A stretch of DNA of 47,563 nucleotides, taken from positions 1-47,563 of the IMG/VR virus record IMGVR_UViG_3300037245_000617; one strand, 5' to 3'. This document shows positions 8,544-16,438 of this stretch, in pieces (the stretch's first letter is position 1; each line of letters begins with the position of its first letter). The notes beneath the pieces were generated by a model, which worked only from the letters and a program-made list of their open reading frames with translations, was not told the DNA's origin and did not search any database. Both the position numbers and the translations under genes were made by a program. This stretch comes from a virus.

Positions 8544-9170
8544 TTAACAGAGTTTGTATCCTTCAAACCTTGTGTGAACGGCTGAGTGGTATATGTCGGT
8601 CTGTTGGCCCCCGCCCTGTTGGTAAACCTTCACTATGGCAGTATCGTCTGCATCCATGTTGGCTATGGTGGTCACCATACAGGTTTGGTAGTTGGGGTCA
8701 ATGGTCCATTTTGGGGCCAAGACAGAGAAATAATCCCTGTTACTGGTAATGATTCCCACTGTATAAAACTGTGCCGCTGAGTCAAGGGTCAGACTGAACC
8801 TTATGGTTGTGGAAAAGAAATATCTACCATCCGATGGAGCCGTAAAGGTATAGGTTCCAGTGTTAAAGTCACCACCCTGATCAATCTCTTCCCGGTTGAA
8901 CTCTACTTCATGATATGTATTTATAGTGAAGTCTGTCTGAGTTGCATCACCGTAAGCCCTGAAGCATGGCTGTAACGGCATGGTTAGTGACGTGGCATCC
9001 CAAGTACCTACCTCAGGACCGCCTGCGTGGAAGCGTAAAACGTCCTCGTCCTCTGTCGCTTCACATTCAATTCTAGTGTCCCAGTCAGCGTCATAAATCT
9101 TCTGGCCTGCGCTACTGTTGATCTGCTCCCACCCATCATCTGCATTGTTTCTCACATATAGTAGCGCCAT
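8544..9170 (-). CDS. C1q-like fibre protein
   Basis: A 208-residue protein starting at ATG 9170 behind GGGAGA, one base after the previous stop. After the ALLYVRNNADDGW N-terminus it carries a C1q-like jelly-roll (about 70-208) with TFTAPSDGRYFFS, ITSNRD and VYQQGGG. This closely resembles the C-terminus of the 819-residue protein (TFTAPVDGKYILS, ITSNRP, HYQQGG). It is a likely fibre tip or head/tail decoration. Confidence 0.7.
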   Translation of the reverse strand: MALLYVRNNADDGWEQINSSAGQKIYDADWDTRIECEATEDEDVLRFHAGGPEVGTWDATSLTMPLQPCFRAYGDATQTDFTINTYHEVEFNREEIDQGGDFNTGTYTFTAPSDGRYFFSTTIRFSLTLDSAAQFYTVGIITSNRDYFSVLAPKWTIDPNYQTCMVTTIANMDADDTAIVKVYQQGGGQQTDIYHSAVHTRFEGYKLC

Positions 9171-9171
9171 C

Positions 9172-9510
9172 TTATTCTCCCGCAACCATCTTGTCGTGTT
9201 CCTTTTGGTCCCTTTCTACCCTGGTATCCAGCTTTGACTTCAGGGCGATCTTTTTCTTTACAGCCTCACTATAATGCTTTGGCTGCTTCATCACATCACC
9301 AGCAGCTATCAGGTCTGCCTCTATCTCCTGTCTGTCGTCTACACTAAGCAGGCCCAAGGTGTTCCCTGCTACTTGTTCGGTGACGTAAGTGAGGCATTTG
9401 CGAACCTTGTTTCTGATTGCATTCTCAACCCATTCCACTGGGTCTGGAACAATTATCTCAAACGCTCTCATTTCCGCATCGTCAATGTCCACCTTGAATT
9501 GCTTTGCCAT
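9172..9510 (-). CDS. Fibre-cassette small protein, copy 1
   Basis: A 112-residue protein, paralog of 7461-7781 (shared IDDxExRAFxxIVPD, EWVxNA, KVRKCLxYV). A polar tail rich in Lys, Glu and Asp follows. It is encoded between the long fibre gene and the first stand-alone C1q-like gene. Its function is unknown; the arrangement suggests that it works with the fibres. Confidence 0.7.
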   Translation of the reverse strand: MAKQFKVDIDDAEMRAFEIIVPDPVEWVENAIRNKVRKCLTYVTEQVAGNTLGLLSVDDRQEIEADLIAAGDVMKQPKHYSEAVKKKIALKSKLDTRVERDQKEHDKMVAGE

Positions 9511-9523
9511 GGTCTTTCTCCTT

Positions 9524-11983
9524 TTATGCTACTTTTATTCCACTGAATCTAGTTTCAAAAACCGAACAATCAGTCTGTGGAGAGCCACCCTGTTGATAGT
9601 GCCGCATGAATGCGGTATCATTTGCGTCCATATCGGCAACAACACACACATGTACTGCATGGTAGTTGGGGTCAACAGTCCACTTGGGCGCAAGGAGGGT
9701 GGTGTGGGGGCGGTTACTGGTAATTATTCTTACTTCGTAGTATTGCGCTGCAGTGTCAAGAGTTACACCTAACCGCCACGTTGCTGAAAGTATGTATTTT
9801 CCATCTACTGGGGCTGTGAAGGTGAAAGTTTCTGTGTCAAAGTTGTCACCAATGTCAAATACTATAGTATCGACTTCTGTCACATGGTTGGTATTGATAG
9901 CAAAGTTTGCGTCAGCAATACCCAATGTGACATAGAACGTTGGCTGCAGTGGCATTGTTAACGATACAGCATCCCATATACCAACTTCGCTACCGCCAGC
10001 ATCAAATCTCATTTTGTCTTCGTCGGCACCACCCTCTTCACACTGAATCTTAGTGTCTTGGTTGTCGTCCTGTATGAAGCTGGTTACATTGGAGCCAGCA
10101 GGGTCAGCGTCAGTGTCCACCCATATCATGCCAGGGTAGGTTGTTTCTGGTTCTGCGTCTTGCTGGATTACCTCAACCGCTTGCTCGTCAACCATTTCAA
10201 TTAGGTCTTGTAGGTCATCAGTGCCTTCGTCGAATGAGGCCAGAAACTTGTCAAGCGTGGCATCATCCACCGTAATGTCAGTGGCTGCGCCACCTCCACC
10301 ACCACCAGCGTGACTATGTAGGGCTGTCTCCCCACCGTCCAGAAGGTCGGTGAGGTCTGTCTCTGTAAGCTCTTGCGATCCAAGAGTAATGCTACCAAGC
10401 TGCCAGGTGTTACCAGTAATATATAAGGCCCACTTAGCCTTGGAAGCGCCCTCAATCCTTGCCCTGTGGGAAATTATGCAACCACCAGCGGTTACGTTTC
10501 CAACCCCCGTGCCTGAAATTTCTGAGCAATATGTTTCAAATATACCCCTAACATCTTGTCCGGAGGTCGTGTCGGCAGCATTCACAGTATAGGCTATAAA
10601 TCTCATAGCAGTGCTACCGCCATCTGCGTCTACAGCCGATATAACCCTCAATCCCCCGCCTGCTGGAATTTCCTTAATAAACCTACAAAAGGTATCAGTC
10701 TCCATTACATCTGTCATACCGTGATTAACGTCAGAAGACTTGAAGGCTAGTATATCATCATCAGCAGCACCCTGGTTGATGGTTATGCCAAGGGTCATCT
10801 TGGTGTTGGCATCATCACCAATAAATATACTACCACTCTGCCAGGTAACACCGCCTGCATCAATTATCCACCGTGTGGCTGCACCGTCTTGGACTGTCAG
10901 AAGGTTGGAATTAGCATCGTTGCTGCCGATACTGCCACCCACGATCTTACCACCTCTGATATTTACACAGCCATCAGCATTGTTGTCCTTGGCAGTTATA
11001 TTGGTAGTGACAAGCCCAACCATCTCAATGCCCTTGTTGGGCGCACCCTCTGAGACACCGATCATAAACAACCCGCCAGTGCCAGCTTGAATCTTGCCAA
11101 ATAATCCGTAGGTATCTGCCTCTGTTACGTTGGTACCACCATGGTCTACATCACTAGACTTGAAGGCTAGTATCTCGTCGTCAGCCTCACCCTGATTGAT
11201 GGTTAGACCAAGGGTCATCTTGGCGTTAGCATCGTCACCGATAAGTAGGCTGAAGTCTCCGAAGGGCCAGTCGGCTGTCATGGGGACTGAACCGTCAGCC
11301 AGGAGATCACCAGTGCCAGCGCCAAGAGCAGATAGCTCGAATCGGTCATTGGCTTCATTCCATTTATAAACATCGCCATCATCAGGGTCACCAGCCAGCG
11401 TATCAGACAATGAAACCAACCTGGGTGCTGACAATACTCTAACAAGGAAAATGCCCACGTCGGCATCTGAGAACAGACAATACCCCACCACGGTTGTATA
11501 ATTCGGTGCGTCCGGTGGTGTAGCACGAAGCGCCCCAGGCACACTCTCACTCAGGAACCCAACACTGCCAGAGGCAATGGCAGAGGTATCAATGCCCCTT
11601 ACGAGTCCACCTATATTCACATATCCTTGGTTAGTATGTTCTATGTCCTCTGTTGCCATACCGATAGGGACGTTGCCCGTACCAGTCGCAGAAGAAGCCA
11701 GGGATATTTCCGGTCTACTGCCAGCGGCACCACTAACATAGACAACGTCACCGTCTTCAATAGTGCTACCAGTATTATTCACACATTTGACAAGCTGCTC
11801 CTGGCCTATCTGTAGGGTGACATTTCCACCCGGCAGACCGTACTCAAGTGTACCGTCCTCTGAGTTCCATTGAAGTCTACCCTCAACTGAACCATCTACA
11901 AAGGCCGTATTGAATTGCCAATAGTCTATGTTGTGGACCAAGTCAAGGCTAAACCCCTTATTTGTGAGTTGCCAGGTAGCCAT
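9524..11983 (-). CDS. Tail fibre or spike with C1q-like tip
   Basis: An 819-residue beta-rich, low-Lys protein. About 50-190 is a repeat-like region of capsid-decoration or fibre type (IEDGDVVYVSGAAGSRPEI). A duplicated module follows at about 240-300 and 388-445 (IGDDAN(A/T)KMTLG.TINQG.ADD.ILAFKSSDV). A Gly-rich hinge (HAGGGGGGAATDI) comes next, then a C1q-like jelly-roll at about 690-819. It is the largest virion surface protein visible and the probable parent of the two shorter C1q-like proteins downstream. Its ATG overlaps the upstream stop by one base. Confidence 0.75.
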   Translation of the reverse strand: MATWQLTNKGFSLDLVHNIDYWQFNTAFVDGSVEGRLQWNSEDGTLEYGLPGGNVTLQIGQEQLVKCVNNTGSTIEDGDVVYVSGAAGSRPEISLASSATGTGNVPIGMATEDIEHTNQGYVNIGGLVRGIDTSAIASGSVGFLSESVPGALRATPPDAPNYTTVVGYCLFSDADVGIFLVRVLSAPRLVSLSDTLAGDPDDGDVYKWNEANDRFELSALGAGTGDLLADGSVPMTADWPFGDFSLLIGDDANAKMTLGLTINQGEADDEILAFKSSDVDHGGTNVTEADTYGLFGKIQAGTGGLFMIGVSEGAPNKGIEMVGLVTTNITAKDNNADGCVNIRGGKIVGGSIGSNDANSNLLTVQDGAATRWIIDAGGVTWQSGSIFIGDDANTKMTLGITINQGAADDDILAFKSSDVNHGMTDVMETDTFCRFIKEIPAGGGLRVISAVDADGGSTAMRFIAYTVNAADTTSGQDVRGIFETYCSEISGTGVGNVTAGGCIISHRARIEGASKAKWALYITGNTWQLGSITLGSQELTETDLTDLLDGGETALHSHAGGGGGGAATDITVDDATLDKFLASFDEGTDDLQDLIEMVDEQAVEVIQQDAEPETTYPGMIWVDTDADPAGSNVTSFIQDDNQDTKIQCEEGGADEDKMRFDAGGSEVGIWDAVSLTMPLQPTFYVTLGIADANFAINTNHVTEVDTIVFDIGDNFDTETFTFTAPVDGKYILSATWRLGVTLDTAAQYYEVRIITSNRPHTTLLAPKWTVDPNYHAVHVCVVADMDANDTAFMRHYQQGGSPQTDCSVFETRFSGIKVA

Positions 11984-12936
11984 TAAAATTTATCCTTAAA
12001 GTTGTCATAGGAAAGGCCATCGTATTCGTCGGCTGGGGGAGTGGGGAGTCCACCTACCCCTACTGCGTACTGAACAATCCCCGTAGACGTATCGTAGTAT
12101 TCCACAATGTAGTTACCGTCTTTGTCCTCGTACCCCACATAGACATCAGTGGAGTCAACATAGTAACCACCCATCTTGTAGTTCTGCAAGTTGTCGGCAA
12201 TTATTGCCAGTATGTCTTGTGCAGAACCCTCTTCTACAGTTAACGCACCGGATGGGTTCACCTTAACATTGACATAACCGCCACCGCCTGCTGTAGTTTC
12301 ACCAACGATGACCGACTTCATCAACTGACATGACCTATCATGTATTACTTCTGCACCAACTGAGTGGATAGATGTCAGTATGTTACCACGATGTAATATG
12401 GTTTGTATTCTAAGGTCTGCTGTCTCAGTACCACCGTTAGTGTACTTAACACGGAAGTATCTGGCACATACAGGAAACTGAAAGCGTCTTGTTGTTGAGT
12501 TAGTGTGATCTAAGTGGAAGTTGTAGGAGTCATCCCAGTTTGTGCCGTCCATTGACCACTGGAACTGCATCCCTCCCTCTGCTGAGGATACGTCGGAGTG
12601 TAGGGTAATCGCTACCTGGGCGTAGCCTAGCATGTCCTCGCCAGTGCCTTCCCAGTAAGCATCTATACCAAGTTGGGCTACGGTTGAGTTAAGAGTTGAG
12701 AGGTCTGAGGTATCAGGGGTTGATGTCACATTGAGATCACCCTCAACAGTAGTGTAGGGCTGAGTCATCTTGTCCCACACTAACGTATCGGTATTCCACA
12801 CATAAAGCTGAGTGGCAAGACCCAAGACTGTGGTATCCCCCACCTGGACAGGATGGATATTCCCGGTGGAGGGATCAATAGCACCTATCAGGGTGTACTT
12901 ATCAGTCTCTGCCTGTATCTCTGAAGATTTAGTCAC
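11983..12936 (-). CDS. Virion protein, beta-rich, possibly baseplate or fibre connector
   Basis: A 317-residue protein starting at GTG 12936, chosen because GGAGA lies 8 bases upstream; the longer frame begins in a terminator-like hairpin. It has beta-rich domains with GMQFQWSMDGTNWDDSYNF and RRFQFPVCARYFRVKYTNGG, like carbohydrate-binding or discoidin-type sandwiches in fibre proteins. It ends in a Tyr/Asp-rich tail. Translational coupling to the long fibre (TAATG) supports a shared structure. Confidence 0.65.
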   Translation of the reverse strand: MTKSSEIQAETDKYTLIGAIDPSTGNIHPVQVGDTTVLGLATQLYVWNTDTLVWDKMTQPYTTVEGDLNVTSTPDTSDLSTLNSTVAQLGIDAYWEGTGEDMLGYAQVAITLHSDVSSAEGGMQFQWSMDGTNWDDSYNFHLDHTNSTTRRFQFPVCARYFRVKYTNGGTETADLRIQTILHRGNILTSIHSVGAEVIHDRSCQLMKSVIVGETTAGGGGYVNVKVNPSGALTVEEGSAQDILAIIADNLQNYKMGGYYVDSTDVYVGYEDKDGNYIVEYYDTSTGIVQYAVGVGGLPTPPADEYDGLSYDNFKDKF

Positions 12937-12950
12937 AGAATTTCTCCAAT

Positions 12951-12995
12951 AAAAAACCCTATTACAACAAGCCACGACGACTTGAAGCAATAGGG
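12951..12995 (-). terminator. Candidate Rho-independent terminator or attenuator
   Basis: Read on the minus strand, CCCTATT and AATAGGG form a 7-bp stem around a 25-base loop that can itself pair (CAAG with CTTG), followed directly by six Ts. It lies 15 bases before the GTG of 11983-12936, so it would attenuate entry into the fibre operon rather than end it. Confidence 0.5.
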
Positions 12996-13023
12996 CTAAG
13001 GGGTACCCTCAGTTAATTATAGT

Positions 13024-13254
13024 TTACTTATATGAACTATAGTTTACCATCATGTGGGTTATTTGTTCGAGAGATGGTATCGCATCCGTTCTGTGCTGAC
13101 CAGTACCCTTACACACCGGGCAAGGTCTTGGGTTTTTCCAAAACGGGGTATCGTCATCATTGACCAGGATTGCGTTCCCCTTCCCACCACACAGTACGCA
13201 TTTAATCTCATTTCTCCGATAGGCCGTCACGTCTGCAATCGTGATCTCTCTCAT
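13024..13254 (-). CDS. DnaJ-type zinc-finger small protein
   Basis: A 76-residue protein with CVLCGGKGNA and CPVCKGTGQH, the two CxxCxGxG halves of a DnaJ-like zinc centre. Its ATG overlaps the previous stop as ATGA, so it is translationally coupled. Such mini-proteins are common in phages; the partner is unknown. Confidence 0.65.
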   Translation of the reverse strand: MREITIADVTAYRRNEIKCVLCGGKGNAILVNDDDTPFWKNPRPCPVCKGTGQHRTDAIPSLEQITHMMVNYSSYK

Positions 13255-13523
13255 GAGGGTTTCTTCCCTCCATTCATTATCAACTCGACGTACCCGGCCA
13301 TCTGCTCAAATGCGTCTTCGAGGTTCTTCCTGTCTTCTTCTGATACCGGGTTGTCAGGGTCAAAAGCAAGCATCGTCTTATACCTAAACATGGAGTGTTC
13401 ACCGTCCATAGGCTCCATAAAAACCATACTGAAACCTATGCAGGCCATGTCAGCCTTCTCAAGGACATGCTTCACAGACTCTATAGTCTGAGCATTCCAT
13501 TTCTCCAGGTTCAGCATTTCCAT
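13251..13523 (-). CDS. Hypothetical protein
   Basis: A 90-residue acidic protein starting MEMLNLEKWNAQ at 13523 behind GGGAGA. It has a helix-strand pattern with many Met residues (MACIGFSMVFMEPMDGEH). It overlaps the upstream zinc protein by 65 bases in another frame. No family recognised. Confidence 0.6.
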   Translation of the reverse strand: MEMLNLEKWNAQTIESVKHVLEKADMACIGFSMVFMEPMDGEHSMFRYKTMLAFDPDNPVSEEDRKNLEDAFEQMAGYVELIMNGGKKPS

Positions 13524-13731
13524 TCGATTTCTCCCAGTTGAACTTGTCGGCTGATTCGTAGCACAGCCCACACGGTTCGTCGCTAACCAAGTCCCTGTTA
13601 AAGTATAAACACTTCTCACACAACTCAGCGCCCTGAGGCTCACTAGCAAACTTGTCCTGGCCCACAGTTGCCTCTACATAAACTACTGGAAGCTCCCCCC
13701 GTGTTTCCTCACACCGATAGTTGCGCTGCAT
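13459..13731 (-). CDS. Small zinc-binding protein with C-x2-C...PC-x2-C motif
   Basis: A 90-residue protein with CEKCLYFNRD and EPCGLCYES, followed by a CxxC near the C-terminus. The same layout appears at the end of the 25931-26515 protein (CEDCFYMN...PCRACID), so the two share a zinc module. GAGG lies 8 bases before the ATG. It overlaps neighbours on both sides. Confidence 0.55.
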   Translation of the reverse strand: MQRNYRCEETRGELPVVYVEATVGQDKFASEPQGAELCEKCLYFNRDLVSDEPCGLCYESADKFNWEKSNGNAEPGEMECSDYRVCEACP

Positions 13732-13931
13732 CCCTTACACCTCATTTCAGTTCGATCTTTATTCTCTGCGAAGACTGTTACGTCACAGGCTGGGCAGAAT
13801 AAAGCATAGTGCCTCACCGTGCTAGGGTCTGCTGCTCCCCCGTCGGTACCGGGCGAACAGACAACGATGTCAACGGTGGCGCTGATCAAGCGGCCACTCT
13901 CGTCGTATATGAATTTGTCCATCTCTTTCAT
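13683..13931 (-). CDS. Zinc-ribbon small protein
   Basis: An 82-residue protein with CPAC and CKGC about 20 residues apart, fitting a zinc ribbon, after a 50-residue beta-rich N-terminus (ESGRLISATVDIVVCSPG). It is joined to the upstream gene by an ATGA overlap at 13928-13931. Function unknown. Confidence 0.6.
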   Translation of the reverse strand: MKEMDKFIYDESGRLISATVDIVVCSPGTDGGAADPSTVRHYALFCPACDVTVFAENKDRTEMRCKGCSATIGVRKHGGSFQ

Positions 13932-14146
13932 ACTACACTCTTTGCGTGGTTCCTGTACCCAAGCGCCTTACCTCTGTCGTTATTCCATTTTCTGGCCTGC
14001 CTCGGAGTGGCCTCAATTCTTGCCAGTGAACAGGCTTTCAGGAAGACGGGGTCATTCATCCTACCCTCTCTCTGCCTTAGCCTCAACCCGGCCTCAACGT
14101 CCAGCGGGGGTGAGGATGGAAAGTTACTCCACCAGTTAGCTGACAT
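13928..14146 (-). CDS. Hypothetical protein
   Basis: A 72-residue basic protein starting MSANWWSNFPSS at 14146, where GAGGTG lies 7 bases upstream; the longer frame would overlap the next gene far more. It is Arg/Lys-rich (RLRQREGR; RQARKWNNDRGK) and helical, so it may bind nucleic acid. No family recognised. Confidence 0.5.
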   Translation of the reverse strand: MSANWWSNFPSSPPLDVEAGLRLRQREGRMNDPVFLKACSLARIEATPRQARKWNNDRGKALGYRNHAKSVV

Positions 14147-14513
14147 TGTCCTGCACCTCGTTTGTGTCGCAGCTACACTTAGCCGCTTCGTCTTTGCAGC
14201 CGCCACATTCATCCTTGGGTTTAATGTCAAGACCCTTCATGGCTTCTGCGTTCAACACGCCTCGACCACACATCGGCTCATACTCTTCCATTATGGGCCG
14301 CATCATGAGCGGTACGAACTCTACCTGTTGTTTCTGATTACCCAGTGCCTGTATCTTCGACTCCTTGCCTTGGGGCATGGGAAAGACTCTTGGTGGCTCA
14401 AATATGCAGTACCCCCTTTTGTGAGGATACTTCTCCTTCATTTCCTTAGGTGGGTCCACCATCTGGCCGTAAATACAATAGCCGCATGTGAAATAGTTTA
14501 TCTCTTCTGTCAT
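14136..14513 (-). CDS. Cys-rich protein
   Basis: A 125-residue protein with about ten cysteines: CGYCIYG near the N-terminus, then a lone CIF, CGRG and a C-terminal CGGCKDEAAKCSC cluster. These could bind two metals. It lies in the run of small zinc-type genes from 13024 to 14935. Function unknown. Confidence 0.6.
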   Translation of the reverse strand: MTEEINYFTCGYCIYGQMVDPPKEMKEKYPHKRGYCIFEPPRVFPMPQGKESKIQALGNQKQQVEFVPLMMRPIMEEYEPMCGRGVLNAEAMKGLDIKPKDECGGCKDEAAKCSCDTNEVQDNVS

Positions 14514-14522
14514 CGGTTCTCC

Positions 14523-14771
14523 TTATGGTTCGTTGATCTCAACAACGTCAGTGCCTTTCTTGCCTGCACTGGAAAATTTACCTTCACCCCAAGGTGACTT
14601 ACCACCCTTGAGGTGAAACGTGTTTGGAGACATGAGCTTCTTATGGGAAGCCTTAAAGTCGCAGTTCTCACACACCTTTATTATTTGTATAGGGTCCACT
14701 CTCGGTATCGCCCGGTAGAACTTCTCGGAGATGAACCCGCAGTTATCGCACTCAAATTCGTAGACTGGCAT
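14523..14771 (-). CDS. FmdB-type zinc-ribbon protein
   Basis: An 82-residue protein with MPVYEFECDNCG and CENCDF, the hallmark of the FmdB / CxxC_CxxC_SSSS ribbon. A Lys/Gly-rich tail follows. Its ATG shares a base with the previous stop (TAATG). It is the second FmdB-like gene in the window (first at 1394-1753). The role of the family is not established. Confidence 0.7.
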   Translation of the reverse strand: MPVYEFECDNCGFISEKFYRAIPRVDPIQIIKVCENCDFKASHKKLMSPNTFHLKGGKSPWGEGKFSSAGKKGTDVVEINEP

Positions 14772-14935
14772 TATAACCTCTTTAGCTGTTCAAACAGCCA
14801 CTTGAGTAGATTCAACCTTACCCTGTAGCACTTAGTACACCCTGCAACCTGTATCGCACCGTGAGCAAAGGACACGGACAGAGTGGTATTACAGTGCATA
14901 CACCTGACATAGTCAACGTGTCTACAGCTTGACAT
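14771..14935 (-). CDS. Zinc-ribbon mini-protein
   Basis: A 54-residue ORF starting at ATG 14935 behind a strong AGGAGG. It carries CRHVDYVRCMHC and CTKC, giving a probable treble-clef or zinc-ribbon site, and a C-terminal amphipathic helix. The stop overlaps the next start (TAATG) and the start overlaps the upstream gene by 14 bases, which supports a real gene. Confidence 0.6.
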   Translation of the reverse strand: MSSCRHVDYVRCMHCNTTLSVSFAHGAIQVAGCTKCYRVRLNLLKWLFEQLKRL

Positions 14936-15119
14936 CAGCCCTCCTGCCCTTCAGCGCCTGATAAAGGTATCTCTCGTCATCGGCTATAATCGTCAGTTGC
15001 ATAGTGTGGCGATACTGACCGGGACACTTCACCATCTCGTATAGTCGGTTTCTCCCGTACTTCCTTGCTGTGCCTTGATAGGCTATGGCACGGAGTTTCT
15101 TGGCCTTCGATCCTCTCAT
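14922..15119 (-). CDS. Small basic protein
   Basis: A 65-residue protein with a GGAGG site 4 bases before its ATG. It is rich in Arg, Lys and Tyr (MRGSKAKKLRAIAYQGTARK) and likely binds nucleic acid. No known family. It is followed by a 56-base stretch with only a doubtful 16-codon ORF. Confidence 0.55.
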   Translation of the reverse strand: MRGSKAKKLRAIAYQGTARKYGRNRLYEMVKCPGQYRHTMQLTIIADDERYLYQALKGRRADVKL

Positions 15120-15175
15120 TTAACCTCCACAGTTGCATACCCAAAGTTTCTTGCAGAGCCAACGGATCATGGCGT

Positions 15176-15481
15176 TTAGCCGTCCACCACCTGGAAAATA
15201 GGAACAGGGGGTGCGGTGAAATCGAAAGGGTCTGCATACATACCCATGTCTGACTCATGACCATCCGTGTTAATCGCAGTAACACCAACATACACGTCGG
15301 TCCCCAGTGGAAACCCAGCTAGGTCCGTAGGGACTATGGGGTCCACGCTAATACCAAACGCAGTGAACGGACTGAGGTAATCCGGAGTTGTTCCAGCCTT
15401 GTAGTACACCCTGTGAAAGACTACGTCAGCGGGTATGGTTGCCTGGTCAAAGTCTATTCTCTTAGTCTTGAATCTCGCCAT
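15176..15481 (-). CDS. Fibronectin type III-like protein
   Basis: A 101-residue beta-rich protein. The stretch TDVYVGVTAINTDGHESDMG matches the F-G strands of a fibronectin type III fold, and VVFHRVYYKAG resembles its C strand. FN3-like domains decorate phage virions and may bind cell-surface sugars. It follows the secreted FN3-like gene. Confidence 0.6.
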   Translation of the reverse strand: MARFKTKRIDFDQATIPADVVFHRVYYKAGTTPDYLSPFTAFGISVDPIVPTDLAGFPLGTDVYVGVTAINTDGHESDMGMYADPFDFTAPPVPIFQVVDG

Positions 15482-15497
15482 TAGCTATATTCCTTTC

Positions 15498-15947
15498 TTA
15501 GTTGAATATCGGAGGTGGAGTCTTCCAGTATACCCACCAAGCCATTGGCTCGTAGGTCCCGTCTCCATCCAGGTCTGTCACTCCGTAGAGGACATCATCA
15601 GACCTAGCCCAACCAGACAAATCATTCTCAGGTACAGCCGGGTCAACAACACTGCAATCTGCCAGCCTGCATGCCTGCGCCTCGAATCGAAAGTGTCCTG
15701 ACCGGGGGCGCATTATCGGCATTGAGCTTTCTGTTGTTACCCCTGTAGCGTAGGTGGTTTCCGGAGCCTTGCCAAACATGATTACCCTGATTCTGTACGC
15801 TGCAGCTTGGGGTACCGCATCCCACTGAAGAGTGACAGAGGGCGAGTTAATCATGTATTCGTATCCAGGTCCGATCCCCATGGCCGGGGATGCCAGGAAT
15901 AGCAGGGCTGAAGTTGCCAATAGTACCAGCAGCTTACTCACCCGCAT
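15498..15947 (-). CDS. Exported FN3-like protein
   Basis: A 149-residue protein with a clear Sec signal peptide: MRVSKLLVLLATSALLFLA then SPAMG, with likely cleavage after residue 24. The mature part has PSVTLQWDAVPQAAAYRIRV, the B-C strands of a fibronectin type III domain, and ends with a DLDGDGTYEP loop like a calcium-binding turn. A secreted protein in a virion operon is unusual. It could coat the host surface (superinfection control) or be a lysogenic-conversion factor; this is inference. Confidence 0.65.
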   Translation of the reverse strand: MRVSKLLVLLATSALLFLASPAMGIGPGYEYMINSPSVTLQWDAVPQAAAYRIRVIMFGKAPETTYATGVTTESSMPIMRPRSGHFRFEAQACRLADCSVVDPAVPENDLSGWARSDDVLYGVTDLDGDGTYEPMAWWVYWKTPPPIFN

Positions 15948-16176
15948 AAACCACCCTGTGTTTCAGGTTGTGACGCTTGGTTGTCCCGTTGCGTTTGATC
16001 CCCATGGCCTTCATGTCACGCCAGAACTCTGTGATTGAAGTGCCGTTCTCCATGAACCAACTACGGAGAACTTTAATAAGGGACTCAGGTTCGATCTTAA
16101 TTAAAGTGGTAAGCGGGTTTTCTTTAATAACCGTGCCTACCACCCTCGTCGATCCAACGTCAGCTACTACTTTCAA
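15934..16176 (-). CDS. Hypothetical protein
   Basis: An 80-residue protein starting at TTG 16176 (residues MKVVADVGSTRVV), chosen because GGAGG lies 6 bases upstream; ATG 16194 has no site. Beta-rich at first, then a basic helix-turn segment (FWRDMKAMGIKRNGTTKR) that might bind DNA. It overlaps both neighbours. Confidence 0.5.
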   Translation of the reverse strand: MKVVADVGSTRVVGTVIKENPLTTLIKIEPESLIKVLRSWFMENGTSITEFWRDMKAMGIKRNGTTKRHNLKHRVVYAGE

Positions 16177-16396
16177 CGGCTTCCTCCATTGCATGAGTAT
16201 CAATGTAGATCACATTCTCCTGGTGATCCTTCGCACACCTATACTTCTTGCCACCGAAGTCGATCACTTCATAGTTGATGGTCCTACAGGTTATGCCACC
16301 ATCTGGCCGCTTCTCCGGAATGGTCATGCCGTATCCAACGAATTTCATCCTGACCACCCTGTAGGTCTTCACTATGTCGTACTTTGTTTCGTCCAT
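16160..16396 (-). CDS. Hypothetical protein, first gene of the late operon
   Basis: A 78-residue protein with a mixed beta fold (KFVGYGMTIPEKRPDGG; TINYEVIDFGGKKYRC). ATG 16396 lies only 9 bases after the -10 box of the promoter at 16433-16406, so its mRNA would be nearly leaderless. ATG 16348 (MKFVGYG), behind AGGGTGG, is an equally good start with a 50-base leader. Function unknown. Confidence 0.5.
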   Translation of the reverse strand: MDETKYDIVKTYRVVRMKFVGYGMTIPEKRPDGGITCRTINYEVIDFGGKKYRCAKDHQENVIYIDTHAMEEAVESSS

Positions 16397-16405
16397 GTTA
16401 ATCCT

Positions 16406-16433
16406 ATTATAACCGCAGTTCACAACAAGTCAA
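16406..16433 (-). promoter_or_regulatory. Late-operon sigma70-type promoter with shared 14-mer
   Basis: On the minus strand TTGACT and TATAAT lie 16 bp apart. The -35 box opens the 14-mer TTGACTTGTTGTGA that also begins the two divergent promoters at 35274-35247 and 35330-35357. It faces the virion genes. Confidence 0.75.
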
Positions 16434-16438
16434 GATGT

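Noticed and set aside
15120-15170. A 16-codon minus ORF (MIRWLCKKLWVCNCGG)
   Set aside because: Too short and weakly initiated; may be real as a leader peptide but not supportable.
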